Of a DNA stretch of 64,000 bases, positions 23,487 through 31,733 are shown piece after piece (position 1 is the stretch's first letter; each line of letters opens with the position of its first letter). The DNA lies in the NCBI RefSeq assembly GCF_030811595.1, contig NZ_JAUSRB010000001.1, positions 248,001 to 312,000 on the forward strand, written 5' to 3'. The stretch is from Streptosporangium brasiliense. Lineage in GTDB: Bacteria; Actinomycetota; Actinomycetes; Streptosporangiales; Streptosporangiaceae. The notes beneath the pieces are model-generated. The model was given only the letters and a program-made list of their open reading frames with translations, searched no databases and was not told the origin of the DNA. The position numbers were made by a program, and so were the translations under genes.

Positions 23487-25325
23487 GTGAAATTTCGCGT
23501 CATCGCTCGATCTCTCGTCGCCGTGGCGGCCCTCATCCTGGCGATGATGGCCGCGGTCCCCGCCCAGGCCGCCTCGGCCTCCGCCACCTTCGTCAAGGTC
23601 GGCGACTGGGGCTCCGGCTTCGAGGGCAAATACACGATCAAGAACGACTCCACCACGGCCCTGACGAGCTGGAAGGTCGAGTTCGACCTCCCGGCGGGGG
23701 TGAGCGTCGGATCCTTCTGGGACGCCACGCTGACCCGCAGCGGCCAGCACTTCACCTTCGCCAACGTCGGCTGGAACGGCAGCGTCCCGGCCGGCGGCAG
23801 CGTCAGCTTCGGCTTCCTCGGCACCCCCGGCGGGGCGGCCGCCGTACCGACCGGCTGCAAGCTCAACGGCGCCGACTGCGGCGGGAGCGGGGAGACCGCG
23901 CCCGGCAAGCCGGGTGCGGTGACGGCGACGGGCGGGGCGAACAGTGTCGCGCTGTCGTGGGGGGCCTCCAGCGGCACGGTGACCGGTTACCGGGTGTATG
24001 AGGGCGCGGTGTTGAAGGCCACGGTGACCGGCACGACGGCGACGGTCTCCGGTCTGGGGGTGTGCGAGGCGCACACCTACACCGTCGCGGCCTACAACGG
24101 CACGGGTGAGGGTCCCAGGAGCGACCCGGCGAGCGCCACCACGACCGGCTGCACCACCGGGGTCCCCGGCAAGCCGGGTGCGGTGACGGCGACGGGCGGG
24201 GCGAACAGTGTCGCGCTGTCGTGGGGGGCCTCCAGCGGCACGGTGACCGGTTACCGGGTGTATGAGGGCGCGGTGTTGAAGGCCACGGTGACCGGCACGA
24301 CGGCGACGGTCTCCGGTCTGGGGGTGTGCGAGGCGCACACCTACACCGTCGCGGCCTACAACGGCACGGGTGAGGGTCCCAGGAGCGACCCGGCGAGCGC
24401 CACCACGACCGGCTGCCCCGACAACCCGCTGCCCAAGCACTTCCTCACCGGCTACTGGCACAACTTCGACAACCCGGCCGTCGAGCTCAAGCTGTCGGCG
24501 GTGCCCAACGAGTACGACCTGGTCGCGATCGCCTTCGGTGAGTCCACCACCACCCCCGGCGAGGTCGTCTTCGGCGTCGACCCCGGCCTGTCGGCCTCCC
24601 TCGGCGGCTACACCGACGCCCAGTTCAAGGCCGACGTGCAGACGCTCCACTCGCGTGGCAAGAAGGTCATCCTCTCGGTCGGCGGCGAGCTCGGCCGCGT
24701 GCAGGTGGCCAGCGCCGCCGCGGCGACGAAGTTCGCCGACTCCGTCCACGCCCTGATGCAGAACTACGGCTTCGACGGCGTGGACATCGACCTGGAGAAC
24801 GGCCTCAACGCCACCTACATGGGCCAGGCGCTGCGGGCGCTGCGCGCCAAGGCGGGCGCGGGCCTGATCATCACGATGGCCCCGCAGACCATCGACATGC
24901 AGTCCACCGGCGCGGAGTACTTCAAGCTCGCGCTGAACATCAAGGACATCCTCACGGTCGTCCACACCCAGTTCTACAACTCCGGCTCGATGCTCGGCTG
25001 CGACCAGATGGCCGCCTACTCGCAGGGCACGGTCAACTTCATGACCGCGCTGGCCTGCATCCAGTTGGAGAACGGCCTGCGCCCCGACCAGGTGGCGCTC
25101 GGCCTGCCCGCCGGACCCGGCGCGGCCGGCGGCGGGATCGTCGCCCCCTCCCTGGTGAACCAGGCACTGACCTGCCTGGCCACCCGGACCGGCTGCGGCA
25201 GCTTCGTGCCGCCGCGCGCCTATCCCGGGATCCGGGGCGCGATGACCTGGTCGATCAACTGGGACGCCTCGAACAACTGGAACTTCTCCAGGACCGTCAA
25301 GCCGCATCTCGCGACTCTCCCCTAG
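23487..25325 (+). CDS. Secreted chitinase, CBM2 + two FnIII + GH18
   Basis: 612 residues. Signal peptide MKFRVIARSL...AVPAQA; a family 2 binding module (about 30-135) with Trp residues on its face (VGDWGSGFEG, TSWKVEFDLP, NVGWNGSVPAGG); two fibronectin type III modules identical at DNA level; and a GH18 catalytic barrel from about 315. The catalytic motif is DGVDIDLEN with Glu437. The GH18 part hydrolyses beta-1,4 links of chitin outside the cell. GTG start after TGAGGT. The next chitinase gene begins within 9 bp of this stop, so the two are one transcription unit. Confidence 0.93.
   Translation: MKFRVIARSLVAVAALILAMMAAVPAQAASASATFVKVGDWGSGFEGKYTIKNDSTTALTSWKVEFDLPAGVSVGSFWDATLTRSGQHFTFANVGWNGSVPAGGSVSFGFLGTPGGAAAVPTGCKLNGADCGGSGETAPGKPGAVTATGGANSVALSWGASSGTVTGYRVYEGAVLKATVTGTTATVSGLGVCEAHTYTVAAYNGTGEGPRSDPASATTTGCTTGVPGKPGAVTATGGANSVALSWGASSGTVTGYRVYEGAVLKATVTGTTATVSGLGVCEAHTYTVAAYNGTGEGPRSDPASATTTGCPDNPLPKHFLTGYWHNFDNPAVELKLSAVPNEYDLVAIAFGESTTTPGEVVFGVDPGLSASLGGYTDAQFKADVQTLHSRGKKVILSVGGELGRVQVASAAAATKFADSVHALMQNYGFDGVDIDLENGLNATYMGQALRALRAKAGAGLIITMAPQTIDMQSTGAEYFKLALNIKDILTVVHTQFYNSGSMLGCDQMAAYSQGTVNFMTALACIQLENGLRPDQVALGLPAGPGAAGGGIVAPSLVNQALTCLATRTGCGSFVPPRAYPGIRGAMTWSINWDASNNWNFSRTVKPHLATLP
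23901..24416. repeat. Two identical 252-bp FnIII-coding repeats
   Basis: 23901-24152 and 24165-24416 are identical base for base, 12 bp apart (264-bp period, 88 codons). They encode the two fibronectin type III modules of the first chitinase. Third positions include more T and A than in flanking DNA. Complete identity implies recent duplication or ongoing gene conversion. Confidence 0.95.
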
Positions 25326-25333
25326 GAATGCGC

Positions 25334-27019
25334 ATGAGATTACGTCGCATGGCCTTCGCCGTACTCGCCGCCCTGGCGATGACCTTCACCGGGCTCACCG
25401 CCGCCGCGAACGCCGCGCCCCAGGCGGCCGCCGTGTTCGCCGCCCCCCAGTGGCAGGCGTGGACGGCCTATGCCGTCGGCGCCCAGGTGACCTACAACGG
25501 CGTCGACTACGAATGCATCCAGGGCCACACCTCCCTGCCCGGCTGGGAGCCGTCCAACGTCCCCGCCCTGTGGAAGGTGGCCACCGGTGGCGGTGACCCC
25601 ACGCCGCCCAGCGTGCCCGGCAACCTCCGGGTGACCGGCACGAGCTCGTCGAGCGTCTCGCTGGCCTGGGACGCCTCCACCGACAACGTCGGCGTCACCG
25701 GCTACAACGTCTACCGGGGCTCGACCCTGGTGACCACCGCCACCGGCACCTCCTACACCGACTCCGGGCTGGCCGCCTCGACCAGCTACACCTACACCGT
25801 CCGCGCCCGCGACGCCGCCGGGAACCTCTCCGGCGTCGGCGGCCCGGTCACCGCCACCACCTCCGGCAACGGCACGCCCGGCCAGCCCGGCGCCCCGTCG
25901 GTCACCGGCTCGACCGACGGCAGCCTCTCCCTGGCGTGGGGCGCGTCGTCCGGCACCGTGACCGGCTACCGCGTCTACGAGGGCACCACCCAGCGCGCCC
26001 AGGTCACCGGCACCACCGCCACGGTCTCCGGCCTGGGCACGTGCGAGGCGCACACCTACACGGTCAGGGCCTACAACTCCGTCGGCGAGTCCGCCCCCAG
26101 CGCCCAGGTCACCGGCACCACCACCGGCTGCCCGAACCCCGGCGGCAAGATGGACGGCGCGCCGTACCTCTACACCGGCTGGGGCAACCCGCCCAGCCCG
26201 GTCACGGTGATGAACGCGACCGGCATCAAGTCCTTCACCATGGCGTTCATCCTGTCCAGCGGCGGCTGCAACCCGGCCTGGGACGGGCAGCGCCCGCTGA
26301 CCGGCGGCGCCGACCAGGCGGCCATCAACCAGATCAAGGCCGCCGGCGGCAGCGTGCAGATCTCCTTCGGCGGCTGGCAGGGCAACAAGCTCGGCCCGAA
26401 CTGCTCCACCCCGGCCGCCTTCGCCGGCGCCGTGCAGCAGGTCATCAACGCCGTCGGCCCGGCGGTGGTCGACTTCGACATCGAGAACACCGACGAGTTC
26501 GAGAACTACACCGTGCAGGACCGGATCCTCAACGGCCTGAAGATCGTCAAGGCCAACAACCCGAACGTCAAGGTCGTCGTCACCTTCGGCACCTCGACCA
26601 GCGGCCCGACGGCCCCCGGCATCCGCCTGATCAACCAGGCCAAGGCGCTCGCCGTGCCGATCGACAACTACACGATCATGCCGTTCGACTTCGGCGGCGG
26701 CGCCAACATGTACCAGAGCACGATCAACGCCTCCGAGGGCCTGAAGAACGCCCTCAAGTCGGCCAACGGCTGGACCGACGCCCAGGCCTACGCGCGGATG
26801 GGCATCTCCGGCATGAACGGCCTGTCCGACCAGCAGGAGCAGACCTCTCCGGCGCAGTGGACGCAGATCCGCGACTGGGCCAAGTCCAAGGGCCTGACCC
26901 GCTTCGCGTTCTGGTCGGTCAACCGTGACCGCCCCTGCCCCGGCGGCGGCGTCCAGGAGAACTGCAGCGGCATCGCCCAGGCCGACTGGGAGTTCACCAA
27001 GATCACCGCCGGCTTCTAG
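25334..27019 (+). CDS. Secreted chitinase, CBM5/12 + two FnIII + GH18 (variant active-site motif)
   Basis: 561 residues. Signal peptide (MRLRRMAFAVLAALAMTF to about NAA); a CBM5/12 chitin-binding module (QWQAWTAYAVGAQVTYNGVDYE ... LWKV); two FnIII modules, the second related to those of the preceding gene; and a GH18 domain ending at the C-terminus. The active-site strand reads AVVDFDIEN with Glu384: the D-x-D-x-E core is present but the first Asp of the usual D-x-x-D-x-D-x-E is Ala. The ATG at 25334 is preferred to 25328 because AGGA lies 6 nt before it. Co-transcribed with the first chitinase; a 12-bp stem terminator follows. Confidence 0.9.
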   Translation: MRLRRMAFAVLAALAMTFTGLTAAANAAPQAAAVFAAPQWQAWTAYAVGAQVTYNGVDYECIQGHTSLPGWEPSNVPALWKVATGGGDPTPPSVPGNLRVTGTSSSSVSLAWDASTDNVGVTGYNVYRGSTLVTTATGTSYTDSGLAASTSYTYTVRARDAAGNLSGVGGPVTATTSGNGTPGQPGAPSVTGSTDGSLSLAWGASSGTVTGYRVYEGTTQRAQVTGTTATVSGLGTCEAHTYTVRAYNSVGESAPSAQVTGTTTGCPNPGGKMDGAPYLYTGWGNPPSPVTVMNATGIKSFTMAFILSSGGCNPAWDGQRPLTGGADQAAINQIKAAGGSVQISFGGWQGNKLGPNCSTPAAFAGAVQQVINAVGPAVVDFDIENTDEFENYTVQDRILNGLKIVKANNPNVKVVVTFGTSTSGPTAPGIRLINQAKALAVPIDNYTIMPFDFGGGANMYQSTINASEGLKNALKSANGWTDAQAYARMGISGMNGLSDQQEQTSPAQWTQIRDWAKSKGLTRFAFWSVNRDRPCPGGGVQENCSGIAQADWEFTKITAGF

Positions 27020-27026
27020 CCGGCCC

Positions 27027-27056
27027 GGCCCGCACCCCGTGACCGGGGTGCGGGCC
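27027..27056 (+). terminator. Terminator after the second chitinase
   Basis: GGCCCGCACCCC (27027-27038) and GGGGTGCGGGCC (27045-27056) form a perfect 12-bp stem with a 6-nt loop, 8 bp after the stop. Confidence 0.7.
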
Positions 27057-27097
27057 CCGCCACCGTGACACCCCTACTCAGCCTCACGAGGCAGGTC

Positions 27098-29137
27098 ATG
27101 AATCTTCGGTTGAACCTCAGGAAACTCGCGGCGGCGGCCGTACTGGCGCTGAGCGGGACGATGCTCGCCGCGTCGCCCGCCCACGCCGCCAACATCGCGT
27201 CGAATCCGGGATTCGAGAGCGACCTGGCGGGGTGGACGTGTTCGGCGTCCTCGGGTGCCACGGCGGTGTCGTCACCGGTGCACGGCGGGTCGAAGGCGCT
27301 GCAGGCGACGCCGGCCGGCAGTGACACCGCGCGCTGTCAGCAGACGGTGAGCGTGAAGCCGTCCTCGTCGTACTCGCTGTCGGCGTGGGTGCGGGGCGGT
27401 TACGTGTTCCTGGGGGTGAGCGGCACCGGGACGACGGACCAGAGCACGTGGACGTCGTCGCCGTCGGCCTACTCCCAGCTGAGCAGGGCGTTCACCACGG
27501 GCGCCGCGACCACGTCGGTGACGATCCACGTCAACGGCTGGTACGGCCAGGGCGCCTACCAGGCCGACGACGTCGTCCTGGACGGCCCGCCCGGCCAGGG
27601 ACAGCCCCCCGCGGCGCCCACCGGCCTGACCGGCACGGGCAACGTCACCACCGCCACCCTGAACTGGACCGCCTCCGCCGGGGCGACCGGCTACAACGTC
27701 TACCGCGACGGCGCCAAGGTCGCCACGGTCACCGGCACGACCCACGCCGAGAACCCCGGCCCGGGCAGCTACACCTACCAGGTGAGCGCCGTCAACGCGG
27801 CGGGCGAGTCGGCCAGGTCCAACCAGGTCTCGGTGACGGTCGGCAACGACACCCCGCCGCCCCCGGCCACCCCGGCCGGGCTGACCGTCACGGTCAGCGG
27901 CGCGGACGTCACGCTGCGCTGGAGCGCCTCCTCGAACGCGACCGGCTACAACGTCTACCGCGACGGTGCCAAGGTCGGCTCGCCGGCCACCACCACCTAC
28001 ACCGACCGCCCCGGCGCGGGCGTCCACACCTACCAGGTGAGCGCCGTCAACGCGGCGGGCGAGTCGGCCAGGTCCGGCCAGGTCTCCGCCACGGTCGGCG
28101 GCGGCTCGGGCGACCTGCCCAGGCGGGTGCTGGTCGGCTACCTGCACGCCTCGTTCGCCAACGGCTCCGGCTACATCCGGATGGCCGACGTGCCGAACGA
28201 GTGGGACATCATCAACCTCGCCTTCGGCGAGCCGACCTCGGTGACCTCCGGCGACATCCGCTTCCAGCAGTGCCCGGCCGCCGAGTGCCCCGGCGTCGAG
28301 CCGGAGGCCGACTTCATCGCCGGGATCCGGGCCAAGCAGGCGCTCGGCAAGAAGGTGCTGATCTCGATCGGCGGCCAGAACGGCCAGGTCCAGCTCACCA
28401 CCACGGCCGCGCGCGACAAGTTCGTCCAGTCGGTGAGCGCCATCATCGACAGGTACGGCCTCGACGGGCTGGACATCGACTTCGAGGGCCACTCGCTCTA
28501 CCTCAACCCGGGCGACACCAACCTCGCCGCCCCGACCACCCCGGTCATCGTCAACCTGATCTCGGCGCTGAAGACCCTCAAGGCCAGATACGGCGCCAAG
28601 TTCGTGCTGACCATGGCCCCGGAGACCTTCTTCGTCCAGCTCGGCTACCAGTTCTACGGCCCCGGCGCGAACGGCTCGGCCGACCAGCGGGCCGGGTCCT
28701 ACCTCCCCGTCATCCACGCGATGCGGGACGACCTGACCCTGCTGCACGTCCAGGACTACAACTCCGGGCCGATCACCGGGCTCGACAACCAGTACCACAC
28801 CATGGGCACCCACGACTTCCACGTGGCCATGACCGACATGCTCCTGGCGGGCTTCCCGATCGCCGGCAACCCCGGCAACGTCTTCCCCGCCCTGCGCCCG
28901 GAGCAGGTCGCCATCGGCCTGCCCGCCGCGGCCTACGCGGGCAACGGCTTCACCACGGTGGCCGAGGTCCAGAAGGCCTTCGACTGCCTGGCCAAGGGCA
29001 CCAACTGCGGGCCGTACAAGCCGCGCGGCGTCTACCCGAACCTGCGCGGCCTGATGACCTGGTCGATCAACTGGGACAAGTACAACTCCTTCGAGTTCTC
29101 CCGCAGCCACCGGGCCTACCTCAACGGCCTGGGCTGA
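27098..29137 (+). CDS. Secreted chitinase, CenC-type binding module + two FnIII + GH18
   Basis: 679 residues. Signal peptide MNLRLNLRKLAAAAVLALSG...SPAHA; an N-terminal jelly-roll carbohydrate-binding module (NIASNPGFESDLAGW, typical of CBM4/9/16-like CenC domains); two FnIII modules sharing a near-identical stretch (YQVSAVNAAGESARS); and a GH18 barrel from about 345 with full DGLDIDFEG motif, Glu463. It acts outside the cell on chitin. GAGG lies 8 nt before the ATG. Separated from the gene before by a terminator, so it may have its own promoter. A 15-bp stem terminator follows. Confidence 0.92.
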   Translation: MNLRLNLRKLAAAAVLALSGTMLAASPAHAANIASNPGFESDLAGWTCSASSGATAVSSPVHGGSKALQATPAGSDTARCQQTVSVKPSSSYSLSAWVRGGYVFLGVSGTGTTDQSTWTSSPSAYSQLSRAFTTGAATTSVTIHVNGWYGQGAYQADDVVLDGPPGQGQPPAAPTGLTGTGNVTTATLNWTASAGATGYNVYRDGAKVATVTGTTHAENPGPGSYTYQVSAVNAAGESARSNQVSVTVGNDTPPPPATPAGLTVTVSGADVTLRWSASSNATGYNVYRDGAKVGSPATTTYTDRPGAGVHTYQVSAVNAAGESARSGQVSATVGGGSGDLPRRVLVGYLHASFANGSGYIRMADVPNEWDIINLAFGEPTSVTSGDIRFQQCPAAECPGVEPEADFIAGIRAKQALGKKVLISIGGQNGQVQLTTTAARDKFVQSVSAIIDRYGLDGLDIDFEGHSLYLNPGDTNLAAPTTPVIVNLISALKTLKARYGAKFVLTMAPETFFVQLGYQFYGPGANGSADQRAGSYLPVIHAMRDDLTLLHVQDYNSGPITGLDNQYHTMGTHDFHVAMTDMLLAGFPIAGNPGNVFPALRPEQVAIGLPAAAYAGNGFTTVAEVQKAFDCLAKGTNCGPYKPRGVYPNLRGLMTWSINWDKYNSFEFSRSHRAYLNGLG

Positions 29138-29142
29138 GAGCC

Positions 29143-29179
29143 CCTCGCCGCCGGGAGAGACGGACTCCCGGCGGCGAGG
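29143..29179 (+). terminator. Terminator between the third and fourth chitinases
   Basis: CCTCGCCGCCGGGAG (29143-29157) and its exact complement (29165-29179) form a 15-bp stem with a 7-nt loop, 6 bp after the stop. Confidence 0.7.
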
Positions 29180-29224
29180 TCACCTTCCACCTGCGCGGCC
29201 CCCACCGCGCGAAGGAGTGATCGA

Positions 29225-30304
29225 ATGTCGAGAAACCGCATCATGGCGGCACTGGCCGCACTGGCGGTCGCGGGCGTGCTCGCGGTCGTCGTACCGATGT
29301 CCTCCGCCTCCGCCGCGAGCTGCGCCACCCCGTGGAACTCCGGGGCCGTGTACACCGGCGGCGCCGTCGCCTCCCACAACGGTCACAACTGGTCGGCGAA
29401 GTGGTGGACCCAGAACGAGGTCCCGGGCACCGCCGACGTCTGGGCGGACCAGGGGACGTGCGGCGGCACCACCCCCACCCCGACGCCCACCTCCGGACCG
29501 GGCTGCTCCTACCCGAACTGGGTGGCCGGACGGCCGTACGTCACCGGTGACATCGTCAAGTACACCGACGGCAAGTTCTACCGGGCCGAGCACGACAATC
29601 CCGGCTACGACCCGGTCATCAGCACGTGGTACTGGGAGCCGCACCCCTGCGGTCCCACCACGCCGCCGACCGACCCGCCCTCCTCGGGCTTCGTGGTGAG
29701 CCAGGCGCAGTTCGACCAGATGTTCCCGAGCCGCAACCCCTTCTACACCTACAACGGCCTGGTCGCGGCGCTGAACGCCTACCCCGGCTTCGCGAGGACG
29801 GGCAGCGACACCGTCAAGAAGCAGGAGGCGGCGGCCTTCCTGGCCAACGTCAACCACGAGACCGGCGGCCTGGTCCACATCGTCGAGCAGAACACCGCGA
29901 ACTATCCGCACTACTGCGACGCGAGCCAGCCCTACGGCTGCCCCGCCGGCCAGGCGGCCTACTACGGGCGCGGCCCGATCCAGCTGAGCTGGAACTTCAA
30001 CTACAAGGCGGCGGGCGACGCGCTCGGCATCGACCTGCTCCGCAACCCCAACCTGGTGCAGAACGACCCGGCGGTGGCCTGGAAGACCGGCATCTGGTAC
30101 TGGATGACCCAGAACGGCCCCGGCACGATGACACCGCACAACGCGATGGTCAACGGCGCCGGCTTCGGCGAGACGATCCGCAGCATCAACGGCGCCCTGG
30201 AGTGCAACGGCAGGAACCCCGCGCAGGTACAGAGCCGGATCAACGCCTACCAGCGGTTCGTCCAGATCCTCGGCACCACCCCCGGCGGCAACCTGAGCTG
30301 CTGA
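29225..30304 (+). CDS. Secreted GH19 chitinase with two CBM5/12 modules
   Basis: 359 residues. Signal peptide ending near SASA; two CBM5/12 modules (about 35-80 and 98-140; AVYTGGAVASHNGHNWSAKWW and RPYVTGDIVKYTDGKFYRA) separated by a Thr/Pro linker; and a GH19 lysozyme-like catalytic domain from about 158. HETGG supplies the catalytic acid (Glu212), and YYGRGPIQLSWNFNY is the family signature. It inverts the anomeric centre, unlike the retaining GH18 enzymes next to it. AAGGAG precedes the ATG. Convergent with narI. Confidence 0.93.
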   Translation: MSRNRIMAALAALAVAGVLAVVVPMSSASAASCATPWNSGAVYTGGAVASHNGHNWSAKWWTQNEVPGTADVWADQGTCGGTTPTPTPTSGPGCSYPNWVAGRPYVTGDIVKYTDGKFYRAEHDNPGYDPVISTWYWEPHPCGPTTPPTDPPSSGFVVSQAQFDQMFPSRNPFYTYNGLVAALNAYPGFARTGSDTVKKQEAAAFLANVNHETGGLVHIVEQNTANYPHYCDASQPYGCPAGQAAYYGRGPIQLSWNFNYKAAGDALGIDLLRNPNLVQNDPAVAWKTGIWYWMTQNGPGTMTPHNAMVNGAGFGETIRSINGALECNGRNPAQVQSRINAYQRFVQILGTTPGGNLSC

Positions 30305-30376
30305 GCGCACGACCCCGGACGTCGCCGCGGGCGTTCCGCCCCCGGCCGCCAGGACCGCGCACCGGCCCCTCCTCGC

Positions 30377-31102
30377 TCACCGGTCCCATCCCGGTCGAGG
30401 AGCCCGCACGGCCTGGCGGTCGGTCGCGGCGCGGCTGCGGTAGACCACATAGGGGCGGAACAGGTAGCCCACCGGGGCGGCGAAGGCGTGGACCAGGCGG
30501 GTGAAGGGGAACAGCGCGATCAGCAGCATGCCGACCAGCGTGTGCAGTTTGAAGGTCCACGGTGCGCGGACCATGGCCCCGGCGTCGGGCTGCAGGTAGA
30601 AGATCCCACGGAACCACGGGGAGACCGTCCGGCGGTAGTCGTGGGCCTGGAAGGCGGCGCTGAGCACCGTGGTCATCAGCCCGGCGAGCAGCGCGGCGAC
30701 CAGCACGACGTACATCATCTTGTCGTTCTTCGTGGTGGCCATGAAGACCGGTCCGGTGGTGCGGCGGCGGTAGATCAGCAGGGCGATCCCGGCCAGCGTG
30801 CAGAACCCCGCGACGCCCCCCACGGCCAGCGCGGCCGCGTGGTAGGCCGCCTCGCTCAGCCCCGCCGCGCTGGTCCAGCTCTCCGGGATCACCAGCCCGA
30901 ACACGTGGCCGATGATCACGAACAGCAGCCCGAAGTGGAACAGCGGGCTGCCGATCCGCAGCAGCCGGCTCTCGTACAGCTCCGAGGAGCGGGTGGTCCA
31001 GCCGAACCTGTCGTAGCGGTGGCGCCAGATCAGCCCGCCGACCAGGAGCACCAGCGTCAGATACGGCGCCACCACCCAGAATGCGATCTCCGTCCAGCTC
31101 AT
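30377..31102 (-). CDS. narI: Respiratory nitrate reductase gamma subunit (cytochrome b)
   Basis: 241 residues with five membrane helices. Haem-ligating His residues are seen in HFGLLFVIIGHVFGL and in KLHTLVGMLLIALFPFTRLVHAF. NarI takes electrons from menaquinol and passes them to NarH at the inner face of the membrane. GGGGAGGGGG precedes the ATG. It lies 52 bp after narJ and is the last gene of the narGHJI operon. Confidence 0.93.
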   Translation of the reverse strand: MSWTEIAFWVVAPYLTLVLLVGGLIWRHRYDRFGWTTRSSELYESRLLRIGSPLFHFGLLFVIIGHVFGLVIPESWTSAAGLSEAAYHAAALAVGGVAGFCTLAGIALLIYRRRTTGPVFMATTKNDKMMYVVLVAALLAGLMTTVLSAAFQAHDYRRTVSPWFRGIFYLQPDAGAMVRAPWTFKLHTLVGMLLIALFPFTRLVHAFAAPVGYLFRPYVVYRSRAATDRQAVRAPRPGWDR

Positions 31103-31154
31103 CCGCGCCCCCTCCCCGGTGCGCCCGCCGGCCCCACGCGCCTCGCGGGCCCGC

Positions 31155-31733
31155 TCACCTGTCGACCCCCACGGACTCCGCCGGCGGTCCCTGGCCGGCC
31201 AGCCGGGCCACCAGCGCCCGCTCGGCGCCGCTGAGCGGCGGGAGCGTGGCGCACACGGCGTCGATCACCGACCCGTACGGCGAGGCGCACTCGCGCAGCG
31301 CCAGCCGGAGCAGCTCCAGCCCGGCCCGGTTGTCCCGCAGGATCGCGGCCCCGTCCGGGGCGAGCGCGGCGAACTCCAGCACCACGGGCAGGTAGTCGGG
31401 CAGTTCGTCGCCGCACAGCTCCCACCCGCCGGCCCGGTAACGGACCTTCAACGCCGCCAGCGACTCGCCCCGCCGCCGGGTGTCCCCGTCGACGTAGTAG
31501 GTCAGGTAGAGACAGCAGCGGCGCCTGAAGTCGAAGGTCTCCACGTAGTGCGCGGCCAGCCCGCCCCGGTCCACCCGTGCGAGGTGGTCCAGGAACGGTC
31601 CGAAGCGGGCGCCCGCCGCCTGGCGGACCAGCGGCAGCCGCGCCCAGAAGTCCTCGTCCGGGTAGGCGAGCAGGTGCGCGGCGGCCTGCCACACCACGCG
31701 GTCCGCTCCGTGACCGGCCGGGTGGCCGCTCAT
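31155..31733 (-). CDS. narJ: Nitrate reductase assembly chaperone
   Basis: 192 residues, helical TorD/NarJ family. Typical segments are AAHLLAYPDEDF, HYVETFDFRRRCCLYLTYY and DGDTRRRGESLAALK. It binds the N-terminus of NarG and helps insert the molybdenum cofactor; it is not part of the final enzyme. Its ATG overlaps the narH stop (ATGA), showing translational coupling. Confidence 0.92.
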   Translation of the reverse strand: MSGHPAGHGADRVVWQAAAHLLAYPDEDFWARLPLVRQAAGARFGPFLDHLARVDRGGLAAHYVETFDFRRRCCLYLTYYVDGDTRRRGESLAALKVRYRAGGWELCGDELPDYLPVVLEFAALAPDGAAILRDNRAGLELLRLALRECASPYGSVIDAVCATLPPLSGAERALVARLAGQGPPAESVGVDR

